Source: Castanea sativa
Taxonomy: Eukaryota > Streptophyta > Magnoliopsida > Fagales > Fagaceae
NCBI RefSeq assembly: GCF_040712315.1
Contig: NC_134016.1
Location: 28,620,003 to 28,684,002 of the forward strand
Direction of reading: 5' to 3'
Length of the DNA stretch: 64,000 nucleotides
The notes under the pieces were generated by a model. That model did not search any database. It was not told the DNA's origin and saw nothing but the letters and a program-made list of their open reading frames with translations. Position 1 is the stretch's first letter, and each line of letters starts with the position of its first letter. The translations under genes were made by a program, and so were the position numbers. Shown in pieces: positions 46,726 to 58,130 of the stretch.

Positions 46726-48200
46726 CATGTACATGGGTTCCACACCCCTGCTTTTTAATGAATTATTTACTTTAAAAAAAAGGATTTGAACAGGAAAATC
46801 ATATGATGTCCACAGACATTCACTGCATGGTGCTATACTAGTTAAGGCAGTCATATTTGATAGAAAGCTTAACTGTGATGTTGCTTGTAAACTCAGACTT
46901 CATAACTGAAGATAGGCCCATCAAGGATTGACAAATTATTTTAATCCCTAATGGAATTTGGAAGAGAGATACCAAATGGAGTGGCATGCTTTTGTTGCAA
47001 AGTCTAGATAAGGAAGAAGACTCTTTGTTGGATGTTTTAACATCACATGCTTCAATAAGAAGGTGGCCAGATCTAATAGTGCATGAAATTTTTTTTTCAA
47101 AACTCAAATATGGCACTAGATTTACGAATATTAGGTCCATTACTAGATGATTTGGATAGTGGCTCTCAAAAAAGATTGAGGGTTTAATTTTGGAATTAAT
47201 TTTCTATAATTTCTACACATATTTATACCACTCCTTTCTCTACTAGCATATTTGAGGTTAAAGTGTTTATAGAATCTGTATTAAAACCATGGGGCATCTC
47301 ATGTTCTGTAAACTTATTTGAGAGTTGGGTATGTTAATTATTACAACATTTAGCTTGGTAGTTCAAAAGATATTATGATTTCCTATCCTGATCCCTATAG
47401 ATTGTGTCTTTCAAGTTTCAAGTGTGATACATCTTCTAAATTAATTTTGATTATTTTTACTCTCTGTTTGATACTCAGTTAGTCACCATATAATGTACTT
47501 GTTTAGAGGTATTTTCTTCTTCTTATGCTTCTGTTATTGTTAAATTGTTATTTATCATTTCTTGGTATGTAATTTAATTAATTTCAAAATGGGAATGGAG
47601 CTTTAGAACGTTCTTTTTTTTCTTTCTACCTTTCTCTTTATTAGTTATTCAATATGCTTCAGTTAGCTTTAGTAATGCATCTACGAGTGTGTTTAATTTT
47701 CTCAAGACTGATCGAGTTAATGCCTTGTATTCTACACCACCTATCTATACCAAGGCAAAAAAAATGCAGCAAATGAATTATGGTCAGTAAAAACTGATGA
47801 TTATTTTCCGTAAGCTTCATTGCTTTTCCTTCTAACTATAGTTGACTAAGCAAAATTTATTGAAATTTACTACCATTAATAAGCCTGTCCAATGCTTGCT
47901 AGAAGGTATGCAGATAGGGCAAATGCTTATTGGACTGGCTTTTTCACTAGTCGCCCAGTCTTAAAGCAATATGTCTGAATTCTGAGTGGATATTATTTGG
48001 TATGACATCAGTGTCACTCTGCCTCGGTGGTTATGTTGAATCAGAATAGATAGGGAATAGCTATAGATAGGTAATATATTCTTGGTATTTGGTCACAAAA
48101 GTTATCTACTTTATATTCCAAGAATTCTACAAGGAACACAAAGATGTGTTCTATGCAGAGAGAGGATGATGTTTTCCGGTCATCAATAGGGTGGAGTTTT
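46726..48200. other. Intergenic DNA right of the gypsy element
   Basis: No intact gene. A minus-strand frame at 46,838-47,140 (100 codons; RSGHLLIEACDVK, LVSLFQIPLGIKI) looks coding-like and weakly recalls LINE ORF1-type proteins, but I cannot support a call. Confidence 0.3.
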
Positions 48201-48261
48201 CTCACCATTTATTTGGGTTATAAACATAAATGAAGGAAATTTCCTTATGTTAAAAATATGC

Positions 48262-48430
48262 AGCACGACAACTTGAATATTTGGCTGGAAAGAGATCTAA
48301 TGGTGCCAACTCAACCTGGAATATGCTTTAGGGATTGCAGAGCACCGTGACGCCATCACTGGCAATGCTAAACAACATACAACCAATGACTACGCACAAC
48401 ACATGGCTTTTGGAGCCTTTGAGGTAGGCA
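48262..48430 (+). pseudogene. Decayed exon-like fragment, unidentified
   Basis: The plus strand reads ARQLEYLAGKRSNGANSTWN in one frame and, after a one-base shift, IAEHRDAITGNAKQHTTNDY and AQHMAFGAFE followed by GTAGGC, a plausible donor. The composition is protein-like, but I do not recognise the family. Confidence 0.35.
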
Positions 48431-49644
48431 GCTAATCTTCATTTGAATTTGACATTCTGAGTCTTGTTTTATATTCTTTTCACCATTGCTATTGTATGAT
48501 ACAACTCTCTAAGCTGTCCTTTAAAATGCAAAAAATTTTCATAGGCAAAAGTTGTTGTAAATGTTGCCTTGTCATGCTTCACTAATAAGAAATCAAGAGA
48601 TCAATATGGCTCTAGATATGAACCTATTATTTTCTTGTGTAAACTATCCTTGTAAGCTATCCTTGCAAAGTTATCCTGAAAGAGATCAATACATCTTTGC
48701 AAGCTATCCTTGCAAAGTTAGCTTCATATGGTTCTATGAACCTATATGGTCTTGTGTAAACAATGGGGCAAGTAAATGAACTTATCTTCTTTTCTGTTAT
48801 TTTTTGTCCTTGCCATTCTTCATTGCTTAGAACCAAAAAAAAAAAAAAAATTGAGAGATAGATAAAAATAATAATTAGGTGGGAAGTAGTCATCCCAACT
48901 TCTCACTTATTGTGTAATACAGCCAATCACATCATTTGCATGATTTTTTATATTGTACAACTAAGCATTTGAAAGCCTCCAAATTGCGCATACAAATAGA
49001 ACAACTTCAGTTTGGGTTTCTTTTTTTTCTTTTTTCTTTTTTTCATGATTCTGAAATACCCTAAGATATTATCACTCAAATCATGCAGAATTAATCCGAA
49101 GAAGAATTTAATTCCAGTTACATCATGTTAAAGCTCTTGCTGAGATGATGATTTCTGATTTCAGGGTTATTAAAAAACATAAATCACTAGCAGACTTCAG
49201 AACATGGACACTTTTCCTTAAATGAAAAACAATTTGATCACTAGAATGAAGTTCCACTAGTTGACCAGCCTTGTTGCAAATTTTGTAGACTAAGATGAAT
49301 GTTCTCTAGCATAATGAGTCCAAAAACTCACATAAAGAAATAAGGCTGAAAACAACCAAGCAATCAATCTAGCATGTATATCAAGTGAAAAAGCATGGTA
49401 GTTGCTTTAAGAATAAAACCAAGAAAAACATGATGGCAGTTAGAAACACTACAACTTCATGCCATTATCTTCGCAGACTTGACATAGAGGCTATCCACAA
49501 CCTTGTTGGTATTTGTAATGGTTTCCAGTGTTGCTGAGTATATTGCATCTGTCAAGCATTGGCTGACATGCTCAAAAGATGAATTTCTTTTTTTGCACGA
49601 AAGGATTGGTTGAAAGAAAGAGTGTGAAGCTACTCTACAAAACC

Positions 49645-50637
49645 CTAAGAGGGGAGATTGCTGATATCTCTCAAGAAGTTGCTGAGATTAGAGAAACGTT
49701 TTGACTTCAGATGTCAATGAGAAATCTCTTTGTTTCCATTTTATGTAGCAAAATTTAAACATAGTCTTGAATTTTTTTGAACATTTTTTATTAGAAAAAA
49801 ATATTGACATGGTTTTTGAATAATTTTACAATAGTACACAAAAACTTTTCAACGGCTTTCTGGAGCTAGTATTCTCGACTTATTCCAATAGATTTACGCT
49901 CATTCTCTCATTGAAAGCTTTCTATGCTAATCTTTGCAGCATGTTTCATTGGTGCGACTTATTTGATATTTTGTGGCTAACACAAAGGTGGGTTAGGTAG
50001 GAGTTGGCCTGATGGTACTACAACAAGCTGGTGGGGTCAATAACATTGCATTTTATGCAACTATATTCATATTAGCTGGTAGAAAAATGCTTTTTCTTTC
50101 CTTTTTAATTCAACCTATAGTTGACAAGGAATTTGGAAGTTGAATAGAGGAATACTTTGTCTATGATAGGGTTTTCGGGTAGTGTTGAGACCGTGGCAAT
50201 GGTTGCAGTTTAGGTTCTTGACTCTTTTCATGAAATTCCAACCCTTGGTTTTGCTTAATGCTTTTTAAGTAATTTCGATGATTTTGTACAGATTCCAATG
50301 ATAGCTTTAGGGGTAATTTTTATGGATAAATCTGGACAACAACTACTTCTATTGGTAAGAAGGTTGAGAAATCTGTACCATGTAATGGAGTTGAATAAAG
50401 ATAATTTTGAATCCCATTCACAGGTTTCTATATCGAGAACATGCTTAGGCTGCTTTCTTGTGGGATTGTCATTGTTCTTGCAGATTTTTTCTAGAGAAAA
50501 ATATATTTCTCTTGAATGTTATCTTCATTGTTTCAGTTGAATATTTCTTGAAAGGATAAAGCTTCAATTATGCAGGATCTTCAAACATGGACCAAGATCA
50601 TTCCAATTTTAGTGCTTGTTGGTGTACTGGTATTTCT
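49645..50637 (+). pseudogene. ERD6-like monosaccharide transporter, decayed fragment
   Basis: Six exon pieces follow the order of plant ERD6-like sugar/H+ symporters of the vacuolar membrane: LRGEIADISQEVAEIRETF (49,645-49,701); ILDLFQ*IYAHSLI with an in-frame TAG (49,871-49,912); VGVGLMVLQQAGGVNNIAFY (49,997-50,079); IPMIALGVIFMDKSGQQLLL after TGTACAG and before GTAAG (50,292-50,354); RTCLGCFLVGLSLFLQ (50,424-50,483); DLQTWTKIIPILVLVGVLV (from 50,576). The sugar-transporter signature around DKSG and GLMVLQQ is clear. A stop, frame changes and missing 5' and 3' exons make it a pseudogene. Upstream exons were not found. Confidence 0.8.
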
Positions 50638-50961
50638 TCTTTATACTATATACCAAAGGAAGAACAAAAAGTGGAAAAAAAGTTTCTTTTTGCTTTTATC
50701 TCCTATTTTCATATTTTTATTCATGGTCTTCCTATTACAACAAGTGTGGAAGTCCTATGAAGTTTAATGCTCATTAAATTGAAGCCCGTTAAATACCATT
50801 ACCTATGGTTGTATTCAACCTGTAAGAAGCAATTCATAAATATTGAGATTTTGTCAAGTTTTCAATTTGGAAAGATTTGGTGATTTGGTCAAGTTTTCAA
50901 AAATAAAAAATAAAAACCCCAAACCCAGAAACCTTACCTGAAAATTTCAGCAACCTTTTGG

Positions 50962-51108
50962 GTAGACATGGCAAAATGGGTCAGAATTTTCTGACCTGAC
51001 CCGTTTGATCCGCAACCCGATTAACCCGTTTAAAAATGATCCGTTTTGACCCGCGACCCGATTGACCCGACTCGAACCCGTCCCGACCCGCCCATTTGCC
51101 ACATCTAC
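50962..51108. repeat. Foldback rich in GACCCG
   Basis: The ends are inverted (GTAGACATGGCAAAATGGG left; GTAGATGTGGCAAATGGGCG on the reverse complement of the right). The interior is a degenerate run of GACCCG / CCCGATT units. A related but longer copy lies at 51,445-51,615. Confidence 0.55.
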
Positions 51109-51444
51109 CAACATTGAGTAGATTGAGATTGAGGTGTAATTCTTACAAAATATTTACTTATTCTTCTTTACTTAATATGTTATGTACTCCATTATAGTTT
51201 GTCATTCTTTACTTGCCACATTCATTTTCTCTTCCTACTTTAAACAGATCAAAGATTATACCAAGATTAGCTTTTAGAAAGCTGGAATAAGAGTTGCACC
51301 AAATTTGAGTATCAAGTGTTTAGTGGTAATTGGTAAATGGTAACAGTGTTACCAGTGAGAATCTAATCATAGTTAAGGAACTCATAAAAAATTGATAGAT
51401 TGCATCTATTTCAAAAAAAAAAAAAAACTTTTCTGAAAAATACA

Positions 51445-51615
51445 GGTCAACTTGATCCGACTCGACCCACGACCCAATTGACCCGCAAACCCGATTGACC
51501 CGACCCGACTTGCCCGTTTTGCCACGTCTACTTTCGGGCAGGTCAAAAATCCATTCGAGCAGGTGTGTTATATCAGGTCGGGTTGCAGGTGACTCCAAAC
51601 CCGACCCAACCCGCA
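51445..51615. repeat. Second GACCCG-rich repeat
   Basis: Degenerate ACCCGACCCGA units followed by TTGCCCGTTTTGCCACGTCTAC, the same end as the 50.96-kb foldback, then an inverted portion (GGTCGGGTTGCAGG). Non-coding. Confidence 0.5.
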
Positions 51616-52165
51616 TTTTGCTCACTCCTAACTACTACCTTGATGCTGAACCAAAGGGGTTAAGTTTTTCAATATTGTCGACTAGTATTATTTTACAAAG
51701 AACAACATTAACTCTGGACTTTCTCTTATTAAGAGGGTATACTCGAAGCTTTAATAAAGGAATAGAAACGGTCATAAACTTTAAAAAAAGAAGAAGAAGA
51801 AGTTCATGGTCCTTGTGTTGCATAGATTTAGTTTTGAATTTACAGAATATAAAATTTTATTGGGAAATAATGAATTAGGTTGAATATCAACGATACAAGT
51901 GGTAATTAGGTATGGTATCCAGTTAGCACAGTTTTCATGTGCTTTCAAGCTATTTCGGGTTTAAAGATGAATTTGGGAAAATTAGAATTGGTATCAATTG
52001 GACTTGAGTCGAACATAGAGGCTTTTTCGTTTATATTTATTGGGGGTGTAAACCATTTGGGTTATCAATGAATTAGATTGATTGAATATAAGTAGTACGT
52101 GTGCGGTACTCAGGTAACAAGATATATAACTTGCTTTCTTTTCTATTATTTTCTTTTTGAATGTT

Positions 52166-52280
52166 TTTTTTAGAGATAATTACAACATGCTGCTAACTCC
52201 ACAGCTCGAACCCTTTCCCCCCTAGACCCCTAAGCACTTTGTGCATGGGGAGGTGCAAATTCAGCTACAAGGCCTTTGGC
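52166..52280 (-). mobile_element. tRNA-derived SINE, copy 2
   Basis: A 115-bp minus-strand SINE flanked by the perfect 15-bp duplication TTCTTTTTGAATGTT (52,151-52,165 and 52,281-52,295). On its own strand it begins GCCAAAGGCCTTGTAGCTGA, has GGTTCGAGCTG as a B-box-like motif and ends TGTAATTATCTCT plus A run. Same family as 8,645-8,765 but better preserved. Confidence 0.85.
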
Positions 52281-52299
52281 TTCTTTTTGAATGTTAGTT

Positions 52300-54230
52300 G
52301 CATGGTTTCATACAAATTATTCTCTCTCAGGTTGTGGCATGGGATAATCTCTACACTTTGGTTTGAACCATAATGAAATAGTTGTATTTTTCTAACTTTT
52401 CTATAGTTGCCATGGGCTAATACCTTGTGTGAGTTGTCCCTATCAAAGCTTGAGTTGTTAGTTTCCACTTATTAAAATGCCACATTTTGTTCAACTAGAT
52501 GTAGATATAAATTTGTGAGTTGAAAAAATTTAGGATAGCGTGTAAATCATGCAAAGGCGCAATGAAATCGTTTTCTTGCTTGAGAATTATTTTTCCTTAC
52601 TTGTTTGTAAACTTGTAAATTAAATTATTTCTTGTTTCTTTTTTATAGGAAAAGATGAAACTTTACTTCTTTATGGTTAATTTGTTTCATTTTGCGTTTA
52701 AAAAAATTAAAATTTTATTATGCACCAAATAATCCACAAACAAGCTATGATTTTGGGGATCAAATCCCAATTGAAATCTTTAGAACTGTTGAATTTTGAC
52801 AACTTCATTTTGTCTGACAATGCCTAGGGACTTAGCCTTCCCATTTTGGTACTTATAGAATATAGTGATGTGGTACTCTCTTCTTACATTTATGGTGGAG
52901 TCCACACATTAAATTCATTGTAAGGTCCACCATAAATGTGAGAGGAAGGAACACCATTTTGTTGTATTATGAGAGTACCTAAATAATTTCCCCCCACTTT
53001 GGTTTTTTACTTAATTAAGGGGTTATGTATTCTTCTACAGATAACTGATATATGACTTGTGAAGAAAGTAAGACTATGAACTTTAAAAAAAAAAAAATTA
53101 TGTTTGTGTTAGCATGCAATGGATACATGCAATAACATAATTGGTTTCCTTCCCTTGAACTCTGGATGTCTCTATTAAAAATACCAAGAAGTATCAATCA
53201 ATTAAGTTACAATTCGTGTTAGCTTTTGTGCTTTAAGACATAGGGGCTTTGTTGGAAGTAAATCTTTGAGAAGACATGATGAGTACTTATGCTAGTTTTT
53301 CCCTTCATTTTTTTTCTCTTTTTTTTGTGTCCCTTATCCATTTTCCTTCTTTTTGGATAACTTAAATGTTAGATTGGGGTAGAGAAAAAAAAAAAATGAA
53401 AGGAATTACTTTCATTATAAGGATGCTCTTTCATAAAATTATAAGACCATGATTATTTATGTATTTAGAAACACTAAAAAAAGAAAGGCAAAAGGAAAAA
53501 AGAAAAAATATTTTATAGTCTATAAAAAAATCTTACAATATCTTCATATTGTTTTCTAAAAACCAAGTATATAAGAAACAATATCAAGACAAAGATATTT
53601 TGAAGAAAAGCTCCTCTGTTTTTTTTTTTTTTTAATAGGCAGAATCTACCGAATCAAATTTAGAAAATTCAGTATATTTTGTTTGTTTAAATAAGTATAT
53701 TGTAAAATAAAAAAATAAAAAAAAGTATATTGTTTTTTCTTTTGTAAGGGGGTATTCATAATTCTAATGTCAAGCAAAGTAAAAAGATTTTCAATGTGCT
53801 TTTTGTAAAAAAGAAAAACAATAAGTTGTTGTACTTATTAGGGAAAACAATATGTTATAACAGACTGGTTCCCATAATATATCTGTTGAAACTGGAAACA
53901 TAAAAGAATCGGCTTAATTGCTTGATGATAACGATGGGTCACAAAACGTGGTCGTTTTATGTCATTTTATCACCCAACTGGAATCAAAACGACACAGTTT
54001 TGCAGGTCTTCTATTCTAATTTCTAATTCCACAATGTGCCGGGAGAGATGTATATGCACGTGTAACGATTGGCTTCGAGTACCGAAATTCAAGAAACGAT
54101 TGTTCATTGCAGATCAGATCAGATTAGTTTCTGAAGTGATTTTGCAGGTAAATCCACGCTTCCATGTTCTTTAACTTGATTTTGGATTTTCTATAATGTA
54201 ATTTTAAAACTTTTGCTCTGCTCTTCTCTT
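52300..54230. other. AT-rich intergenic DNA
   Basis: No gene is supported. At 53,945-54,005 there are AAACGTGGTCGTTTTATG and AAAACGACACAGTTTTGC words in partial inversion, and a donor-like GCAG|GTAAAT at 54,147, which could be a 5' leader exon of a lost gene. Confidence 0.35.
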
Positions 54231-54232
54231 TG

Positions 54233-54352
54233 TAGCATGTTTCATTTGTGCGACTTAATTTTAAAAAAAAAAAATCTATTTCTCTTGAATCCTATCTTCA
54301 TTGTTTCAGTTGAATATTTCCTGAAATGATGAAGCTTCAATTATGCAAGATC
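54233..54352 (+). pseudogene. Second small fragment of the ERD6-like transporter locus
   Basis: TGTAGCATGTTTCATTTGTG repeats the intron/exon border at about 49,938, and TTTCTCTTGAATCCTATC through CAATTATGCAAGATCTTCAA repeats 50,503-50,584. The roughly 540 bp between them in the first copy are missing and an A run sits at the join. It is a partial, deleted duplicate. Confidence 0.65.
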
Positions 54353-54359
54353 TTCAATA

Positions 54360-55048
54360 CAGCATTTTTATATTAACAACAAATATAATTTCACTTCACT
54401 AACTCTCATGTAGCGATTAGTCGAAAGTGACTCAAAATAGAGATTTAAGTCATGTTTGTTATGGACATGAAGTGTTAGGTGTGAAAACTTCAGAAAATCT
54501 GTCAATTGAAATCAAGTGCAGAGATTTAAGATTATCCATGTACACTACTTGTAATAGAAAAGGTCAAAATGAAGATAAAAGAGAGACTGTACTTTCTAAT
54601 TTCCCAATTTTTATTGTAACCCAACTCACTGTGCCAAATTTGGAATTGAACCTGTGGGTGGGGAAAGCCAAGTTGGACCATAAGTAAGGCCCATGGTACT
54701 TATGACCGTAAAGTTACAAACAATAAATAGGTTAAGCTCAGCCAAGGAACTACAAGGCCCATTTGGGTTTTCCAAAGAGAGAAGCCCAAAAACTCAATTA
54801 AGGACTCCAGACTTCGTAACAATGCCACGGTCTGCTTAATGGCGTATGACTGATGACATAGGCTATATGGCCGATGGATCGGTCACCGTCTGATGAGATT
54901 TGTCCGATGAACTAGAGGAGATAGCACTTGGTTTCGGCAAAGGTCACCTTCACATTAAATGAATGTTCCCCATCTAACAAAGCTACATTATTCTGAATGA
55001 CCCACCGAACAGTGCTTCTCACCCAACAACTCATTTACCTTTGCCAAT
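54360..55048. other. Intergenic DNA with possible retroelement leader debris
   Basis: No gene is recognised. 54,690-55,000 (GCCGATGGATCGGTCACCG and nearby GATGA words) has the look of LTR or leader sequence but lacks a partner. The 86-codon frame at 54,427-54,687 is unremarkable. Confidence 0.35.
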
Positions 55049-55051
55049 TAA

Positions 55052-55279
55052 GGGTCCGTTTGGATAGAACTTATTGCTGAAAATTGAAAACTGAAAACTG
55101 AAAACACTGTAACAAAATAATTTTTAAATGTGTAAAAAATTACTGTTTACCATTTTTTACTGGTGCACTGTTCATGTCCCATGAACAGTGCACTAAGTGC
55201 TGGTCTTTAAAAAATAAAAAAAAAATAAAAACCGGAAAGCTCTGGACGCAGACGCAAAACGTGGTATCCAAACCCTCTC
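55052..55279. mobile_element. Tourist-like MITE, copy 2
   Basis: A 228-bp element between TAA duplications (55,049-55,051 and 55,280-55,282). Ends: GGGTCCGTTTGGATAGAAC left and GAGAGGGTTTGGATACC on the other strand, matching the 17,231 element in reverse orientation. A perfect 14-bp stem with a 3-base loop lies at 55,163-55,193 (arm GTGCACTGTTCATG), the same internal motif as in copy 1. The fill between is A-rich. Confidence 0.8.
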
Positions 55280-55358
55280 TAAGTGTGTGAATTTTGGGTT
55301 CTAGAATTTGATTATTGACTCTAAGATATTAATAACTTGATTTTTTAAGGAAATAAAT

Positions 55359-55707
55359 TGTTGGGACCATAATTTGACTCCTTACAACCACTTTAAAAAC
55401 AGACCCACGAGGTGTGATGTCGAAACCCATAAAAGATTTGAGTGTGTCTTCCTCATCATTAGTTGGTTTTGAGGTGGAATGACATAACTCACGGTCCGAT
55501 AAATGATATCAGAGCCAAGGTCATGGGTTCAAATCACGGGAGTGTCATTGTGAGGGAGGGATTGTTGGGGAACCACAATTTGACTCCCTATAACCACTCT
55601 AAAAACAGGCCCGCGTGGTGTGATGTCGAAGCCCATAAAAGATTTGAGTGTGTCTTCCTCATCGCCAGTTGGTTTTGAGGTGAAATGTCATAACTCACGG
55701 TCCGACA
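55359..55707 (+). mobile_element. TRIM (miniature LTR retrotransposon), complete
   Basis: Two direct repeats, 55,359-55,501 (143 bp) and 55,563-55,707 (145 bp), each start TGTTGGG and end GTCCGA(T/C)A. The 61-bp interior begins with TGATATCAGAGCC, close to the initiator-Met primer-binding site TGGTATCAGAGCC, and ends with the polypurine tract GTGAGGGAGGGAT. The target duplication is TAAAT (55,354-55,358 and 55,708-55,712). It encodes nothing and depends on other elements to move. Confidence 0.85.
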
Positions 55708-55881
55708 TAAATAAATAAATTAACCCTAAACATGATTTAAAGTTAGAGTTTTATTAAAATATCTATGTATTTAGATTCTCGAAAATCCAAGCATTAACTT
55801 GATTTGGTTAGTAAAATGATGTAGAAAAAAAAATTTAGAAATTAAAGGTCTTAAAAAAGCCTATTAGCAGGCCACATAATT

Positions 55882-57168
55882 AGAGCATACTCATCAAGAA
55901 TGCTAAATATATTAGCATTTACCACTTCAAAATCCTACTTTATCAACTTTAACATACTATTTTACAATCCACCAAATATCAAACATTCTATTTTTTTTTT
56001 TACAACTTCATTTAAATAATATTATTTTTATTTTACCACTTTCTCTCTCTTTCCACCACTTTCTTCTCAGTCCAAGCAACCCCAGTCAGCCACTGTCAAC
56101 CACCACCACCATAAACCATCAACACTCAACAGCAAACCTAGACCCACAGCCAACCCACTGCCACCACAATCAGCATTCATCCAAAAATCGACCCCATAGC
56201 CATAAAAAAAAAAAAAAAAAAAAAACAACAACAACAACAACAAAAACTAAACTAAACTTCAGAGAGAGGCCTCACCGTGAAAGGAAGAGAGGGAGGCGGA
56301 GGATAGAACAGCGAACAAAACCCACAAACCCAAGACCCACGGCGGCCACGGCAAGCAAAACCCATCAAACCCAAGACCCATGGCTAGCCACTACTAGCCA
56401 TCACCACCCAAACCCACATCCTCATACCACCATCAACCAGAAAAACAAAAACAATCCAGAGACCCATGCCTCAACCGCAGCAACCCACCTCAGACACCAC
56501 TCACCCACCTCGTTCTCAACCCCAATCAAAACCCACCACCCCGATCTCAGCCCTGGTCAAGTCGATGATCCACGAACGCAGACCCACGAACCCAAACCCA
56601 TAAACCCAAACACATGAACTCAGACCTATAAATCCAAACCCACAAAATCACCAGAGCACATCAAGGAGAGAAGAGTGGGTTCGGTGGGTTCGGTCAGGGA
56701 GAGAAGAGTGGGTTCAGTATGGGTTCACTTAGAGGAAGAAGAGGTTGTGTTTGTGATGGTGGTTCAGTCAGAGGGAGTAGTGATTAGGAGATGGGTTTGG
56801 TGGCGTGGATTAAGGGAAGGGAAGAGCGGCTTGGGTTAAGGGAGAACGAAGAAAAAAAAAAAAAGGAGAGGAGATAGAGGTGTAGGCGTAGGAGAAAGAG
56901 TGAACTAGAAAAAAAAAAAAAAGGGGAAAACCAATGGAGATAGGTGCGAAAAGGGAAGCGGGTGGGAGGGATAGTGATTAAACAATTATATATATATATA
57001 TTACAATCTTGCTACAGTGGGTTGCTAGATAGAGCAATCCACTATAGCCAGATTGCAAATTTTATAGGATTTAAAAGTTTTGATGGAGTATGCTTTTTAA
57101 CCTTTATATCATTTAGCATGTTAAAATTTAGCATTTATACCATTTAGAATTCTTAATGAAAATGCTCT
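55882..57168. mobile_element. 1.29-kb TIR element with strand-asymmetric core
   Basis: The ends are 28-30 bp imperfect inverted repeats: AGAGCATACTCATCAAGAAT and AGAGCATTTTCATTAAGAAT. AATT flanks both sides. It shares the AGAGCAT terminus with the elements at 7.4, 12.1 and 13.4 kb. The core is unusual: 56,040-56,650 is C/A-rich and poor in G (many ACCCA and CACCA words), then 56,650-56,950 is G-rich (GTGGGTTCGGTGGG). No protein is recognised; it may hold captured sequence. Confidence 0.65.
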
Positions 57169-57172
57169 AATT

Positions 57173-58125
57173 CTGTTAAATGCCCATTATCACCTACTCA
57201 TTCTGCAAAGATTAGGGGACCCCACATTGGGTCAAAAGTAAAGTACTCAATTAGAGTGGAATTTGTGTGGTATCAACCTAAGCTTTTTTAATACTTGGAG
57301 TGAGTGAGGCTAGGTGTATCTATGGGTATCTGTCATGCACACTCCTTCCTTAATTTCTTTGAGGAAGAGGCAAAACAGAATCTCCCTTGTCATCAGGTCA
57401 CCAACTTCCTTGACCTTTTGATTAATATTTGACTCGATTTTATGTGCCGTCCATTATGGCTTAGGTAGTCATGACTCTTTACAAGGTCAATCTCCATCTG
57501 ACTCAAGAAAACCTTTGCACATCCAACCCCTAATCACAACGTCCCAATTGCGAGTCTTATAATCAATTAGACTATGCCTTTCAATACAAGGTTGCTGTCC
57601 ATATATCCATATCTACTTCTCAAACCCCCTGACAAAAAAAATTATATATAATTTTTTTTTACCCCTACAATAAAAATTTGAACACCCTAACTTTAAATTT
57701 TTTGTTAAACCCAATTGAAATAAGTTTGAACATGATCCTTAGTTTTTCTCTATGTTTGATTTGTATTTATGTTTTCTTAGTTTTTCTCTATGTCCGATCA
57801 AGTATTTTGATAAGTGCTCTACACATTTCCAAGTCCAAGAAATCTTTTACTGTTTACTCCAATTCCAAGAGAATGACAACATGCATATTTAAAAAACGAT
57901 ACATTTCATAAGCAAAATTTTATTATTGGAGTATTATTTTTCTTAGTTTCACACTTACTCCCAGGCCCCAGCCCTACTCCTAAGTGTGTTACTATTCTTA
58001 TTTATTTAATATTTTTTATTCAATTGATATAACTTATAAATATAAATTATATAATAAGCTATTATTAATTTGATAAAGCTGTATAATTAGTTATTTAATT
58101 CTATTCGTTTACGCATCCAATGATT
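57173..58125. other. Intergenic DNA
   Basis: No gene or bounded element is seen between the TIR element and the copia element. Confidence 0.5.
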
Positions 58126-58130
58126 GTTGT

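Noticed and set aside
46838..47140. 100-codon minus-strand frame resembling LINE ORF1-type proteins
   Set aside because: The resemblance is a loose pattern only (RSGHLLIEA then a later IPLGIKI); no neighbouring RT or tail supports it.
55500..55545. tRNA-like TATCAGAGCC ... GGTTCAAATC
   Set aside because: It lies exactly where the primer-binding site of a TRIM should be and cannot fold as a full tRNA.
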